DNA of 64,000 nucleotides, from contig NC_090024.1 of assembly GCF_037176765.1 (NCBI RefSeq), positions 104,113,057 through 104,177,056 on the forward strand, given 5' to 3'. The notes below the pieces were generated by a model. It ran no database searches. It was not told the DNA's origin and was given only the letters and a program-made list of their open reading frames with translations. The position numbers and the translations under genes were made by a program. Origin of the DNA: Anolis sagrei (lineage: Eukaryota; Chordata; Lepidosauria; Squamata; Anolidae). This document shows, piece by piece, positions 1 to 12,216 of the stretch (positions are counted from its first letter, which is position 1; every line of letters begins with the position of its first letter).

Positions 1-117
1 CTGAGGAGGAGACTTCCTGATCATATAGCAGGGGACAAATGCAAATCATTAAAACATCCAGAGCCAGGTTGGGTCCAGGTTGCATTGAGTGGTCGGGATG
101 ATGATGATGATGATGAG

Positions 118-275
118 TAACACTGTGTAACAAAATTTGAATTGTTTTCTGTTCCTGATTTGAAAATATTATTTCCTTTTTCCTTGTGCAGAAGTTACTT
201 TGAAAGTAGTTGTTATAACAATTAGAACCCAGAGACAAAAATTGTGTTAAATAGTGTAATAATAATAAATATATT
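118..275 (+). repeat. dispersed repeat A, fragment, with (GAT)n and (AAT)n edges
   Basis: AACAAAATTTGAA, then TTCTGTTCCTG, then TACTTTGAAAGTAGTTGTTAT recurs at 4290-4605, inverted at 1590-1830 and 5180-5500, and briefly at 27355-27380. It is flanked by GAT repeats at 98-116 and AAT repeats near 260. I do not recognise the family. Confidence 0.6.
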
Positions 276-354
276 ACCTATCCTTGTGGCACGAATCAGG
301 GTACAACATCATTAACGCAAAGAGATTAAAACACTATTAAAATACAAGATACAC

Positions 355-930
355 ATACTGTATATACTCAAGTATAAGCCTAGTTTTTCAACCCTTGTTT
401 TAGGCTAAAAAAGTCCCCCTCAGCTTATACTCGAGTCAAGGTTATTTATTATTTTACTCTGTTGTTGTTATTATTATTATTATTATTACATTTATTATTT
501 TACTCTATTATTATTATAGTTATCATTTTACTTTATTATTACATTTTTATTTTATCAGTGTTATCATTAAAATTATTATTTTACACTGATTGTTATTCCA
601 TCTATTATTTCACTCTATTATTATTCCATTTATTAGTTTACTGTCTTTATTATTATTGGAAGGATACGTAAGCACATTTACATTGAAGAAGATTAGGGCA
701 GTCTTATCTTATATTACAATTCTATATAAATATTCAAAAACATTTAACCTACTGATGCCTCAATGAGATGCCTCAATTAATGTAATTTTATTGGTATCTA
801 TTTTCATTTTGAAATGTACCAGTAGCTTCTGAATTTCTCACCCTCGGCTTATACTTGAGTCAATCCGTTTCCCGAGTTTTTGTGGTAAAATTAAGTGACT
901 CGGCTTATATTCAGGTCGGCAAATGCAGAA
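355..930. repeat. MITE-like element with CTCGAGTATAAGCC-type ends and (TTA)n core
   Basis: ACTCAAGTATAAGCC (367-381) is answered by CAGCTTATACTCGAGTCAA (421-439), CGGCTTATACTTGAGTCAA (845-863) and CGGCTTATATTCAGGTCGG (901-919). The centre, 463-660, is TTA/ATT-rich. It resembles a dispersed amniote DNA-transposon family whose name I cannot give. Confidence 0.5.
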
Positions 931-1128
931 TAAGACAGTAGCTTGACCTGTGGGATGAAGACTTAGCTGTTTTCCATCCCACCTGACTTTTATCGTTAAA
1001 ATCTGAGCTTTTGTCAAGAGGTTGAGAAGTTGAGAGGTTGAGCCACTCACACTCCTCTTGTCTCTGAGGCTCAGAGCACTTGTTTGTTTTTATTGTAATA
1101 ATAAAATCAACTTGTTTACACACCATAG

Positions 1129-4100
1129 GTGCTTATTCCTCTCTGCCTGTCGAAGTTCCAGAAAACCACAAGCGCTACATCTGTGATCTGACCCAGGCTG
1201 ACCGCCTTGCAATTTATGACTATGTCCTTGCTGAGACAAAGAACCAGAGGTCAAGATCCCAGCTGGCGGAAAATGACAGTGATCTCTTCGTAGATTTGGC
1301 AGCAAAAATCAACCAAGGTCTGGGGGAAAATGTTACAGCTGCATTCTGTGTGATGCCAGGAAACTGTAAAAAGTATGAAACAGGATTTCAAACCCTCTTA
1401 TTGATGGGTTGTTGTAGGTTTTTTCGGGCTATATGGCCATGGTCTAGAGCAGGGGTCCTCAAACTTTTTGAACAGGGGGCCAGTTCACTGTCCCTCAGAC
1501 TGTTGGGGGGCCGGACTATAGTTTACACGGGAATATTGTGAAACATTTATTTTATATATTGTGAAACATTTATTTCTAATTACAAATAAATGAAATGTTG
1601 ACTTCAAGCATGTCGTAGCATGGGTAACAGGCTTACTATAACAACAGGGAACACATGAATATGTTTAACTGATCAGCCTATTGGCCAAACTCCCATAACC
1701 TCTTGCCATCATAGTTTGTGGCAGGCACACAAAGTTTCTGGATAAGAACTACTACTTTCAAAATAAGGGCCACAAAATTAAAAAGAAAATAAATAACACT
1801 TTCAAACCAGGAAAAGATTTCTGTTCTACAATTTTATCATTACGTTTATTTATACACCACTTTTTGTCTCCACAAGGAGACTGTGGGCCCTTCCAGACAT
1901 GCCCTATATCCCAGGATCTGATCCCAGGTTTTCTGCTTTAAACTGGATTATATGAGTCTGCACTGCCAGATAATCTGGGATAAACAGAAAACCTTGGATC
2001 AGATAATGGGATATAGGGCCTTTCTGAAAGGGTCCTTCCAAACAGCCATATAGCCCAGAATATCAAGGCAGATAATCCACAATATCCGCTTTCAACTGCA
2101 TTGTCAGAGTCCACACTGCCATATAAGCCAGTTAAGTGGATTTTATACAGCTGTGTGGAAGGGGGCAAAGCAGCTTACATTTCAATACAATTTTAACTCT
2201 ACAAATATATGAAACATTACAATAGAACTAAATATCATTGCTATTCTTTAAAGCAGGAGGGGTTTGGGGAAAAGAGATCCTGACGTTTGGGAATTGCAGT
2301 TCTGAGGATTTATAGTTCACCAGCCATCAAAGAGCATTCTGAGCTCCTCCAAAAATGGATCTGAACCAAACTTGGCATACAGAAGTCCCATGACTTTGAG
2401 GTAGGATCTTCAACAGATTATGGGATTTGCAGTACCTTCAATTGCTTCAGCTCTGTCATCAAAACCACAGGGCTCTCTCCCACTGCCTCAAGGCACAGCT
2501 GCTGGGGGAAGCCTCTTTGGAGAGGAGTGCTGGCACAGCCCCCAGGAGAGGTGCACCGTCGCCATGGCATCTGAGCCACCGGGCTGCCCCTCGAGGCAGG
2601 GAGCACCCCCGTGGCCACCTCTTCCCCGTGTGCTAACACTTGTGTTGACTCTCTCCCCCCGCTCTCTTCCCCCGCACATTTGCCAATGCTGGGAGGAGGA
2701 TGGGGCAGGGAGTGCATACCCAGGGGCCAGTGGAGGGAGCACACTCCCTGCACTGGCCCTCTTCCTACGCGCACTTGCCAATCCAGGGAGCATCTTTCTC
2801 CCGGTGTTTGCAAGTGTGTGGGGAAAAGGGCGGTGCAGGGAGCACACTCCCTGCACTGGCCTTGGATGCGTGTTCCTGGCACCAGTGTAGGAAGCGCCCG
2901 CCCAGGGGACGCTGACAAGCGTGTGGGGGGAAGAGTGCCAGTGCAGAGGAAGCACGCTCCCTCCATCGTCCCCTGGGCAAGCACTTCCTGCACCAACCCA
3001 ACGCTGGGAGAAGACCAAGAGGTGTGGTGGCCCAGATCCCCTCGCGGGCTGGATAAATGCCCCCGGGGGGCCAGGTGTGGCCCGCGGGCCTTAGTTTGGG
3101 GACCCCTGGTCTAGAGGCATTCTCTCCTGACGTTTCGCCTTCATCTATGGCAAGCATCCTCAGAGGTAGTGAGGTCTGTTGGAACTAGGAATGCCTCTAG
3201 ACCATGGCCATATAGCCCGAAAAAACCTACAATAACCCAGTGATTCCGGCCATGAAAGCCTTCCACAATCCCTCTTATTGATGTCTCTTTCTTTTTCTTT
3301 TGAATTAAATCTCTGTTCCCTTCCTCCATCTTGTCATCTTACTTGGTGGACCTCTTCTAGCAATGACTACATAACACTGGCAAAAAGGCTGAAAATTCCA
3401 TATTCATGTTTACTTTTTGGTTAATGCCATTTCAGTTAGACTAGGCATGGGCACACTTTGGCCCTCCAGGTGTTTTGGATTTCAACCCCCACAATTCATA
3501 ACAGCCTACTGGCTGTTAGGAATTCGTTTGCTCATGCCAGAGTTTGCCAAGTCACCCATAGCAAGTAAAAATTTCATATAGGTAACTCAACAGAAATAGT
3601 AAACGTAGTAGACACAGTATTTTGCTGCATCTCACACTGAATGATCCCTGAATGAGACTGGAACTGTGCTGTGCCATCATTCAGCCATCATGCAGCATGT
3701 GTGTTAAAAACTGAAATAATTCTACCTCCAAAAGAATTAAGTATCTTTTTTTCCATGTAGATGACGGTCAGAAAGGTCCCAAGTCCCACCTTGAAATTCT
3801 CGCAGAGATGCGCGACTACAAAAGACGGCGGCAGTCCTACAGAGCTAAGAATGTGCACATAACAAAGAAATCCTACACAGAGGTAAGTGCCAGGAGCAGG
3901 GGCAACTGGTAAATCACCTCTGGGTTGTTTTAGTGCAAACTTTTAAGTTTGAGATACTTCAGAAATCCAGAATTTTCAGTGGAGACACAGGTGGACATAT
4001 AAAAGCTTGTGAAGTATCTACTTCTAGCTGCAGTTAGTTATCAGCTCTAACCCTTCCTGGACTGAGGAATTCTGGCTGCTGTGATCCATTTCTTAGTAGC

Positions 4101-4248
4101 CTTACTATTGGATTAGTGTAAATTACTGATAAAATACTAGTCTTGTCTTTCAAGATCTTTGTAAGGGACCTTCTCCATGATTCCATTTACAAGTGCAGTA
4201 GTGCATGACGAGGGTTTCCCACTTTTGGCTCCCTCATTATGGGACTGC

Positions 4249-4291
<43 letters not shown>

Positions 4292-7200
4292 GCAACAAAA
4301 TTTGAAAAAATATGTTCCTGGTTTGACAGTGTTATTTTCTTTTTGATTGAGCAGTACTTACTTTGAAAGTCACTTTTGTACTGCACAAGCTTTATTTTTG
4401 TGACTGCCACAAACTATGATGAATTGGTTGAGACTCTATGAGCTATGATATATTGACTGAAAAACTAGAGCAAAATATGCTGCAAGATGTCCTGCAAAAA
4501 CAAAGTTTTTGCAGTTTAATAAACTTTTTCCATGTTTTTATGATAGAACCAATTAGGAAATGACATTCATAACCCAGGAGCGAAACCATGTTACATAGTG
4601 TAATAGTAGTAGTAGTAGTAGTAGTAGTAAAAGGTAAAAGTAAAAGTTTCCCCTGACATTAAGTCTAATCGTTTCCGACTCTAGGGTGTGGTGGTCATTT
4701 CCATTTCTAAGCTGCAAAGCCGGCGTTGTCTGTAGACACCTCAAAGGTCATGTGGCTGGCATGCCCTTATCTTCCCGCAGAAGCGGTATCTATTGATCTA
4801 CTCACATTTACATGTTTTTGAACTGCTAGGTTGGCAGAAGCTGGGGCTATCAGCAGGAGCTCACCCCACTCCCCAGATTCAAACTGCTGACCTTTTGGTT
4901 AGCAAGTTCAGCAGCTCAGCGGTTTAACCCACTATGCCACCAGAGGCCCCCACTTGTAGTAGGAGGAGGAGTAGTAATACATTTATTGCCTGCCTCTTCC
5001 TACCTGCTTTTATTTGGAGGTGCAGGGAGCATCCTACCAACTAAATCTGATTAACCTTCTAAGTTTTGAACTCATTTAAAATGTTCTTTTTACAAATAAA
5101 AGCAAAACTGAATACCAATAAAATTAATTCAAAACTCAGAAATAATCCAATCTGTTTAGCAACAAAACTATATATATTATATGTTACACAATTTTTGTTC
5201 CTGGATATAAATGTTGTTTCCTAATTGGTTCTATCGCAAATACATGAAAAAGGTTTATTAAATCACAACAGCTTTGTTTTTGCGGGACATCCTGCAGCAC
5301 ATTTTGCTCTAGTTTTTCGGTGAATATCTCATAGTTTCAACCAATTCTACATAGGTTGTGGCAGCCATAAAGGAGAAGTTTCTGGGGTATTACAACTACT
5401 TTCAAAGTAAGTACCACACAATTTAACAGGAAATAACACTTTCAAACCAGAAACAGAAAATTATTCAAATTTTGTTATGTTGCGCCCTCGATTAGTGAAA
5501 AGGTGCATCTAAGAAACCAGCTAAACCATGTTATTCACAATATCCGCCATGTCTCCAAATGTGTTTAGAAAGTCAACAAAATGAAATATTTTAATCCCTG
5601 CATAGGTAATCAGAGACGTAATTGGGGTGCACATGGAAGAACTGGCTACTCACTGGCAGGAGGAGAATAAGGACACAGAAGCTTGTGACAACGAAACATC
5701 CTCATTATCAGTAAAGTCTTCAAGAAGGTAAAATATCATAACAATACTACTTTCTGTGAACCACAAGGGACATAAAAGTTTATCAGCAGTGTCACTGCAT
5801 TGTAAACTCAAGACAAAAGCTACAATGGGACTTTGTAGAATGCAGTCATGGCTAGCTTCTTGTATCATGAATCTTCGGCTTGCTTCCAAAGCACCCACTC
5901 CTTGTGGATACCAAATCCATGAATGCTCATATCCCATTGTATATAATGGCATATTAAATTGGTGTCCCTTATATAAAATGGCAAATCACAATTTGGTTTT
6001 GGATTTTTTTAAAAACTAAATATGGGATGCCCTCTTCACATAATATATCTTCAAACCAAGGGAGGGAGGGGAGAGATCCTTTCCTTAATATCTCTCCACT
6101 GTCACCAATTCAGGCCAGTAACTTATACCAGTTCTCTTCTGAGATCTGCTGGGACTCCTCTGGGTTTCTCTTTAAACCTTATTCAATGTTTTGCGCAACA
6201 GTTTTCATACACAACTCCACATTAACTGGGTTTATTTATAGATGTCTTGCACAAAAGCTTGTTGGTTACATTTGTATATTAGCGTCTTAGTTGAATATAA
6301 CATTGTTTCATGACAACTATAACAAGATTAAAGGCTGTCTGGGCAGGGTGGACAAACAATCAATCCCACCTCTGCCACCAATATAGCAAAATTTGAGGCT
6401 GACCCTATGTTATATATACAAGTGACCGAATGTTCTTGTTGGGTATTACTGCCACCACCTCAGCTTCTATTGGCCTGAGGAACCAAAGGTGTGAATGTGT
6501 TTTAGGTAAGGGGTGTTTGTGCCCTTGTTCTTCTATGGCTTCCTCACTGGTTGACTGGACTTTAAAATGGTTTGACAGAATGAGTTCTGAGGAAATGGAT
6601 AGATTGAGGCATACACCAGTTAAAGGTTAACTAGAAAGAGTTTATTGAACTTTATATTAACAAGTCATAGAAATGAGTGGTACAGAAGCGTGATTCAGTT
6701 GCAGAAACTTGGTTACTTAAACAAATAGTTCCCCTGACAGAAAAGCTTTTAACAACTGTGAGACTCCTTAAACATACTGTTCTATCTTTAGACACAGTAT
6801 CAGTTGAGAACAGACTCCTGTCTGCACAGGGCAATAAGCTCCCCTATACTGTCCCTAGTATAAGGAGACAAATCTTTCTTTTACTGGCCCCAACAACACA
6901 GTAAAATCCCAGTCTTTTGTCTCAGCCTATTCCCTAAACTTAAGGCTCACTAAAAGCTCTCCCTTTTCTGTCAGATCCCTGCTCTATCTAGCTTCCTCTC
7001 CTCAAAAATCACTTCTTTCCCTGTCTGATCTCCAGACCCTCCTCTCTCCCTCTCTGTCAAAAGCTGACAGCTTATTTTCCCTCTCACAACCGACTCCTCC
7101 CCTAATTGCTATACCCAATCAGGAGTCGGCTTGGCTCCTCCTCCTGCTCTGCCTGCCTTCCAAGATGACAGCCACTGTCATGTAGGCTTCGGCCTAGTCG

Positions 7201-10200
7201 ACTGAAAGGTAGATTTCATGACAACAACTCTTATCCTTATGACTTTTTACACATAGATTCACTTGTTAACCATATAATAGCAAACTCTCAACTGTTCTCC
7301 ACTCACTATCCTGACTATTTCCTTAACTACTCTTACTTAACTTATTATCTGACCTATATTCATGGACACCTAACTTATCCTCATCTAATGGCTTTCCTTT
7401 CCTCTCTCTAACTGACTTCTTTTCTCTCTCTGAATGTTCCATTTTTTTCCCCCAGCTGTCATCCTTAACTCCCTTCTTTTTAAAATTCTGGCATCTGCTC
7501 ATTTAAATATGACCAATCAGATTCCCTTATGTAAATTAGCTCCAGCCCTACTGCTACTACCCCTTTAAGAATCGCAGAATGGCTGGTCCCATTCCAACCC
7601 TGCAATATAGGCCATGTTCTAACATTAACTTTTGCTTTTAAATTCTACCCCATAACCAGTAGTTCACTACATACGCCCCTTAACTTAAGAAATATTGCTG
7701 GAGGTGAGTTTTTAATCTCATCGAAAGCAATATTACCAAACTATATTTCACAGAATAATTCCAAATTAAATTCACATTAAAACAGTATACATAAGTATTC
7801 ACATATTCATCATATTTCACATGTACACATTTCTTAATAATTGCATAATTATCATACAATTTTTTATAAACATATACAAACATACCCTATATACTTTATC
7901 CATTGTTACCTTTCTCTATCTGTTCCCTCTCCTGCCTCTTATTCGCTCTAGTTGTGTATGTGTTGGAGGACCACTGCTCTCAATTTCACCTTTTCTTTCT
8001 CTTTCCCTCCCCTCATACCTTTTACCCCTTCTCTCACAGTGACATCACAAAGGGCCACTTCACTTAGCAACAGCCAATCCTGTGACATCACGAAGGATCA
8101 CTGGATTGTCACCTAGCAACAGCCTTTGTGGTGCAGACATATAAGACATACTTTGACTTATCAAATAGCGACATATTTCCAAGCTGTGAAAATGGAGTGC
8201 TTGCTGTGCAATGCAGGGAAATGTATGTTTTCAACTGTGTTTGGCAACCATAATTGGCATCTCCTGGGTGCTGCTATGGGCAACATACAAATTTTTATTG
8301 CCACTTCCCCATTAAACCAAGATATATGTAGTCTGCCTTATTTGGCACAGATTGTTCCAGAAACTATGATTCTGCTGCAATGTTTAGCTTGCCCTGGTGT
8401 AGGATGAGATTCCATGCTCCAGACATGGCAGTATTTGCTGTACGAGATAAAAGATCATTAGACATACTCAGATGTAGATTTTATTTATTTATCTTGTCAA
8501 ACTAATTGAGGGTGTGGTTATAATGTATTTAAAAACACAAAGTTAAAAACTTGGCATTATGCTAAATGTCCTTTGACCAGAAACTGCACACTTGGAGTGC
8601 CTCTGGTATTACTGTGAGAAGGTCCTCCATTGTGTGTGTGGCAGGGCTCAGGCTGCGTTGTAATAGGTGGTCTGTGGTTTGCTCTTCTCCATACTCGTAT
8701 GTTGTGGGCTCCACTTTGTACCCCATTTCTTAAGGTTGGATCTGCATGTCGTGGTGCCAGAGTGCAGTCTGATCAGCTGCTTCCAAGGTCACCCAGCTTT
8801 CTGTGTGCTCAGGGGGGAGTTTCATCTGGTATCAGCCACTAGTTGAGGTTCCAGGTTTTAACCTGCCACTTTTGGACTCTCGCTTGCTGAGATATCCTGG
8901 AAGTATTTCTGTAGATTTTAGGAAGCTATTTCTTGATGTAAGTCATTGGCATGCTAGCTGATATTCAAACAGAGGATGGACTGGAGATGTCAATGCCTTG
9001 GTCCTTTCATTACAGGCTGATACTTTCCGACAGATGTCAGGTAGTGCAATACCAGCTAAACAGTGTAATTTCTCCAGCAGTGTAGGGCGTAGACATCCTG
9101 CGATAATGCAGCATGTCTCATTAAGAGCCGCATCCACTGTTTTAATGTGGTGAGATGTATTGCACCCTGGGCATGCATATTCAGCAGCAGAGTACCAAAG
9201 TGCAAGGGCAGATGTCTTCGCTGTGTCTGGTTGTGATCCCCAGGTTGTGCCAGTCAGCTTTCGTATGATATTATTTCTGGGGGCCCCAGTGGCACAGCAG
9301 GTTAAACGACTGATCTGCTGAACTTGCTGACCGGAAGGTCGGCAGTTCAAATTGGGGGAGCTCCCACTGTTAGCCACAGCTTCTGCCAACCCAGCAGTTC
9401 GAAAGAATGCTAATGTGAGTAGATCAGTAGATAGTATTTCTAGCACCCACATTTTGCTTGATATTCAGGCAGTGCTTCTTATAAGTTAGAGCATGGTCCA
9501 GAGTGACAGGTATTTTGGTGTGCTGTAATGATCCAGTGAGATTCCTTCCCAGGTAATCCTCAGACCTCGAGATACTTGTCTGTTCTTAAGATCAAAAGAA
9601 CATGTCTGCATTTTAGATGGATTAGGAATCAGCTGGTTTTCCTTGTAATAGGCAGTAAGAGCACCTAAAGGTTTGGATAGCTTCTGTTCAGTCATCTTGC
9701 ATGTGTCACAAATACACAAATTAACAGATTAACAGTATTGCAGCAGAGACAAGGAGCATTTGATTCAGTATAGTGCTCATGAAAACTTTTGAGAGAGTGA
9801 TCTTTGGAAAGTTTTAAAAACATAACAGCAAAGTGTTGTATTGCACTGCCTTTTAGGATGCTTGGGATCACAAGCTCCCTCTTTCCCTTGTGTTCTTTCC
9901 TTCTCTGCCTTGTAGTAAGCCATAGGAAAAGTAATAATCCCAAGAATGTACTCAATATTTCTCATAGCATCTGAACAATAGCCAGGAATCTTTCAGACTG
10001 CAATTCTTTCTATAATTGCTGTAAATTCCCTGGTTTTGTAATTGTTAACAAACATTTGATCACCAAATGCAATGTATCCCTTTGATTACAAAAATCATTT
10101 TTTTTAATTCATGCCGTTCTCTTTTCAGAGTGAGGGACACAAACATGACCTTCTTGCTCAGCAAGGGTACTCCTCCCTGCCATCACCGTAACCCCGTATG

Positions 10201-12117
10201 AGGATATTATTGTTTATGTTAAGCTAAGGAAAAGCATTTCACATCATTCTTAAGAAGATGGCATGGCTACAATAGTTTGCAATGTGAACATTAACAACTC
10301 AGCATCTTTTCAAGAGCCTTTATTAATCACTAGCTTGCTGACCATACAGTCATAGCAGCTTATTTTTTCCCTAAGCTGGTGGATCTGCATTTGAAGCTTT
10401 CCATTTCATTTTCCCTTAGAAAAGACGAGCGGCGGTCTGGATCCGCTGACTCAAGACAGTCTGAAGGAAGTTCTCGGGATGTTGATCACTCCAGGCATAG
10501 AAGAAATTCCAGCAGAAGTCCAGGCAAAAGAAAAAGAAGCCGAGAAAAAAGTTCCCGAAGAAAAAGAGAGAGGTGAGTAATTTCCTTGGTCCCTGATTTA
10601 TGGCTTTTATGCCACCACAGGAATAACTGTGGCCAGGAACTTCTTATAATAGTTCAAATTCAATGGTAGGTATTTAGAACATGTGACACTAAGGACTTCA
10701 TCTCCCAAGATGGGAAAATTGGGTGGGATTGTTGTCTTTGCATGGCATTTCATGGGTTTCCGTCTTTATTAAAGACTGAGAATTTACTCATCCCCATCAC
10801 ACAGGATTGCCTCTTCCCCTTTCAACAATTGCAAGGATACCAATACTCATTTTGGAACACTTCTTTCCACGGGATCCTTTCCTCTGAAGCCCCTACACTA
10901 AAAGAGGCAGGCACACTTTTTAAAACACTTATTTCAGTGGGACCCACAATGTCTTTAAACCATTAATGGAAGCAAGAGGAGCATTAGCAGACAGCCAACA
11001 TGAACATCCACACTAAAGCGGCGCAAAGTAATCGGACAAATCCACCACTTCCCATCACAAGGAAAATGCGAATTTTTAAGCATTTCTATGCATAGAGAAA
11101 GGATTGGAGTCGGCAAATTTCTCCCATTTCTACCCACTGTTGAGATAGAGTCCCACCAGAAGGTACTGGAAGCAGTTGTGAGTCACTTGATGGGCTCCAT
11201 GGGAGTCTGTCTTTGAAATGTGTAGAAATGGATAGAAACAGAGGAAAATTTCATATGATGAGATCCTGAGTTAATTTATTGATTCAGTAATAATGTAAAG
11301 GGGAAAAATGCTTTTCAACAAGGCATTTCTCTCATTCCTTTAGTTGCTTAAATTTTAGCCTTCCAATTATTTTCAGAAGTTCTGATCTCATAGTGGGCTA
11401 GGGTGTAATTTTTAAAATAATTAGATGACACTAACCAACTGAATGTAAATATCACTAAAGAATGGCTGGCTGCATGGAGCAGAGTTGCAGAATCTTAATT
11501 GGCTGCCAGCTCATTTCTGACCAATATTCAAAGTGCTAGTTTTGACCTATAAAGCCCAGATATTTATTTATTTACACACACATCCACACACACATATCTT
11601 GCATGGCTGAAATGTGACCACTCTTTTATTTATTTATTTTTATATCATTTTACCTCGCCCATATCAGCCCAAAGGCGGCTCAGGGCGGTTGGCGGGCTGC
11701 AAACGTTATGGTTTGGATGAAATATATATTTGCAAATTTATCTGTTGTCCACATTGTTGTCATTAAACCTGCAACTTCAGTTCAGTTCATGAATAGACTT
11801 CTAGCTCAAGGTGCAGTTTCACTGTATGATTAGCAAACAGGCAAACTGTCTTAAAGATCTTACAGTAGTTCAACCTGGTTAGCTATGAAAGGGCAACAAG
11901 ACATGAACATGATGGCATTCAGTGTATGTTTTTGGGTTACATTTCTTTTGGAGTGAAAATCAAAGGGACAAGTCATAGGCTTCATGGAAGTGGTAAATAT
12001 TGAATGAGGATTTGGTTTAGGCTTTTCCCCTCATCTGATGAAGACAAGGAGTCTGACATAATATGGTTGATTTGTTTCAGAGATGAAGACAAGCATCACA
12101 GTCGCAAAAAAAGATAG
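1129..12117 (+). CDS. SNRNP48: U11/U12 small nuclear ribonucleoprotein 48 kDa protein, 3' part (5 exons)
   Basis: Exons 1129-1317, 3761-3882, 5606-5727, 10420-10572 and 12081-12117 join in frame to 206 residues plus TAG. The product is a subunit of the U11/U12 di-snRNP of the minor spliceosome, in the nucleus; in the family its CHHC zinc finger reads the U12-type 5' splice site and it binds U11-59K. Recognisable blocks are SSLPVEVPENHKRYICDLTQ, ENDSDLFVDLAAKINQ, EILAEMRDYKRRRQSYRAKN and HITKKSYTEV, near-identical to the human protein as I remember it (about 339 residues). The zinc-finger exons lie left of base 1. The tail, from about 10460, is RS/RK-rich (RRNSSRSPGKRKRSREKS) and ends DEDKHHSRKKR. 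All acceptors are AG. Donors are GTAAGT, GTAAAA and GTGAGT except the first, GTCTGG, which is weak. The gene is convergent with ROPN1L, 1.2 kb between polyA signals. Confidence 0.95.
1406..3238. repeat. palindromic repeat interrupted by a hAT element
   Basis: The left arm, 1406-1449 (GGGTTGTTGTAGGTTTTTTC then GGGCTATATGGCCATGGTCT), is matched in reverse by 3195-3238, arms of about 44 bases. The hAT at 1450-3108 splits the left arm from the centre (3117-3190). Partial copies of the same repeat occur at 33600-33665 and 53130-53250. Confidence 0.75.
1450..3108. mobile_element. non-autonomous hAT element, about 1.66 kb
   Basis: The ends are CAGGGGTCCTCAAACT and AGTTTGGGGACCCCTG, inverted repeats. 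The flanks GTCTAGAG at 1442-1449 and 3109-3116 are a perfect 8-bp target duplication. Inside are an inverted fragment of repeat A (1590-1830), two palindromic MITEs (1885-2165), part of the 290-bp unit (2280-2400) and a GC-rich block with imperfect tandem copies (2450-3060). The open frames in the GC-rich block are incidental. Confidence 0.85.
3446..3545. repeat. hAT-like MITE fragment
   Basis: GGCATGGGCACACTTTGGCC, then AGGTGTTTTGGATTTCAACC, then GGCTGTTAGGAATT resembles the MITEs at 61330 and 62633. Clean target duplications were not found. Confidence 0.35.
4290..4605 (+). repeat. dispersed repeat A, longest forward copy
   Basis: Preceded by (AAT)n at 4248-4290 and followed by (AGT)n at 4605-4628. 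An inverted copy lies at 5180-5500 in the same SNRNP48 intron. Confidence 0.65.
4630..4951 (-). mobile_element. Sauria-type SINE
   Basis: Read on the minus strand it has a tRNA-like head (GTGGCATAGTGGGTTAAACC, degenerate B box), a body with GGTGTCTACAGACAACGCC, and a tail with AGTCGGAAACGATTAGACTT, a BovB-like 3' end, then TTTACCTTTT. About 320 bases, apparently full length. Confidence 0.85.
5180..5500 (-). repeat. dispersed repeat A, inverted copy
   Basis: Reverse complement of 4290-4605; for example CCTAATTGGTTCTATC and CAGCACATTTTGCTCTAG match in inverse order. Confidence 0.65.
5728..8460. other. SNRNP48 intron with unresolved repeat-like block
   Basis: No exon is seen. About 6300-7690 is a distinct pyrimidine-rich block with minus-strand AATAAACTC-type and GGGGCGTATGTAGTG-type strings and a promoter-like GC segment near 7100-7200. 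It may be a broken old LTR-type fossil, but no paired ends or coding parts were found. 8040-8120 has a short direct repeat around GTGACATCAC. Confidence 0.35.
8462..9790 (-). mobile_element. old LINE fragment (RT C-terminal part), split by a SINE
   Basis: Minus-strand pieces read NHLIPNPSK-like (YYKENQLIPNPSKMQTCSF), then RKLTGTTWGSQPDTAKTSAL, then ALNETCCIIAGCLRPTLLEK. The 3' part near 8570-8880 matches the plus-strand copy at 27500-27935 (ARYWSKDI end, CECGEEQTTDHLL cluster). It is degraded and its clade is not determined. Confidence 0.75.
9279..9429 (+). mobile_element. truncated Sauria-type SINE nested in a LINE
   Basis: The tRNA-like head GGGGGCCCCAGTGGCACAGC is followed by GAAGGTCGGCAGTTCAAATT and ends after GTGAGTAGATC. 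It is flanked by GATATTATTTCT (9267-9278) and GATAGTATTTCT (9430-9441), a 12-bp target duplication with one mismatch. The BovB-like tail is missing. Confidence 0.8.
9790..10419. other. SNRNP48 intron, nothing recognised
   Basis: AT-rich sequence with no exon-like homology and no clear repeat before the acceptor at 10418-10419. Confidence 0.5.
10573..12080. other. last SNRNP48 intron with small LINE pieces
   Basis: An L2-type coding scrap lies at about 11485-11560 (+, LNWLPAHF and FKVLVLTYKA-like). A LINE tail in the opposite direction, ending in TTATTTATTT, lies at 11620-11705. The rest shows nothing recognisable. Confidence 0.5.
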
Positions 12118-12216
12118 TAAGGTTTGTACCATCACTGGAATATGTACCATCTTGTGGAAATGCCAGAAACTGGAAATGTGATATTTATTTCACTGTTGTG
12201 TCAACTTTCATAATTT

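Noticed and set aside
2418-3157. several overlapping open frames on both strands
   Set aside because: They lie in the GC-rich tandem block of a hAT; stop codons are rare there because of base composition.
9279-9429. tRNA gene suggested by box-like motifs
   Set aside because: It is the tRNA-derived head of a SINE, with a target duplication and no intact cloverleaf.
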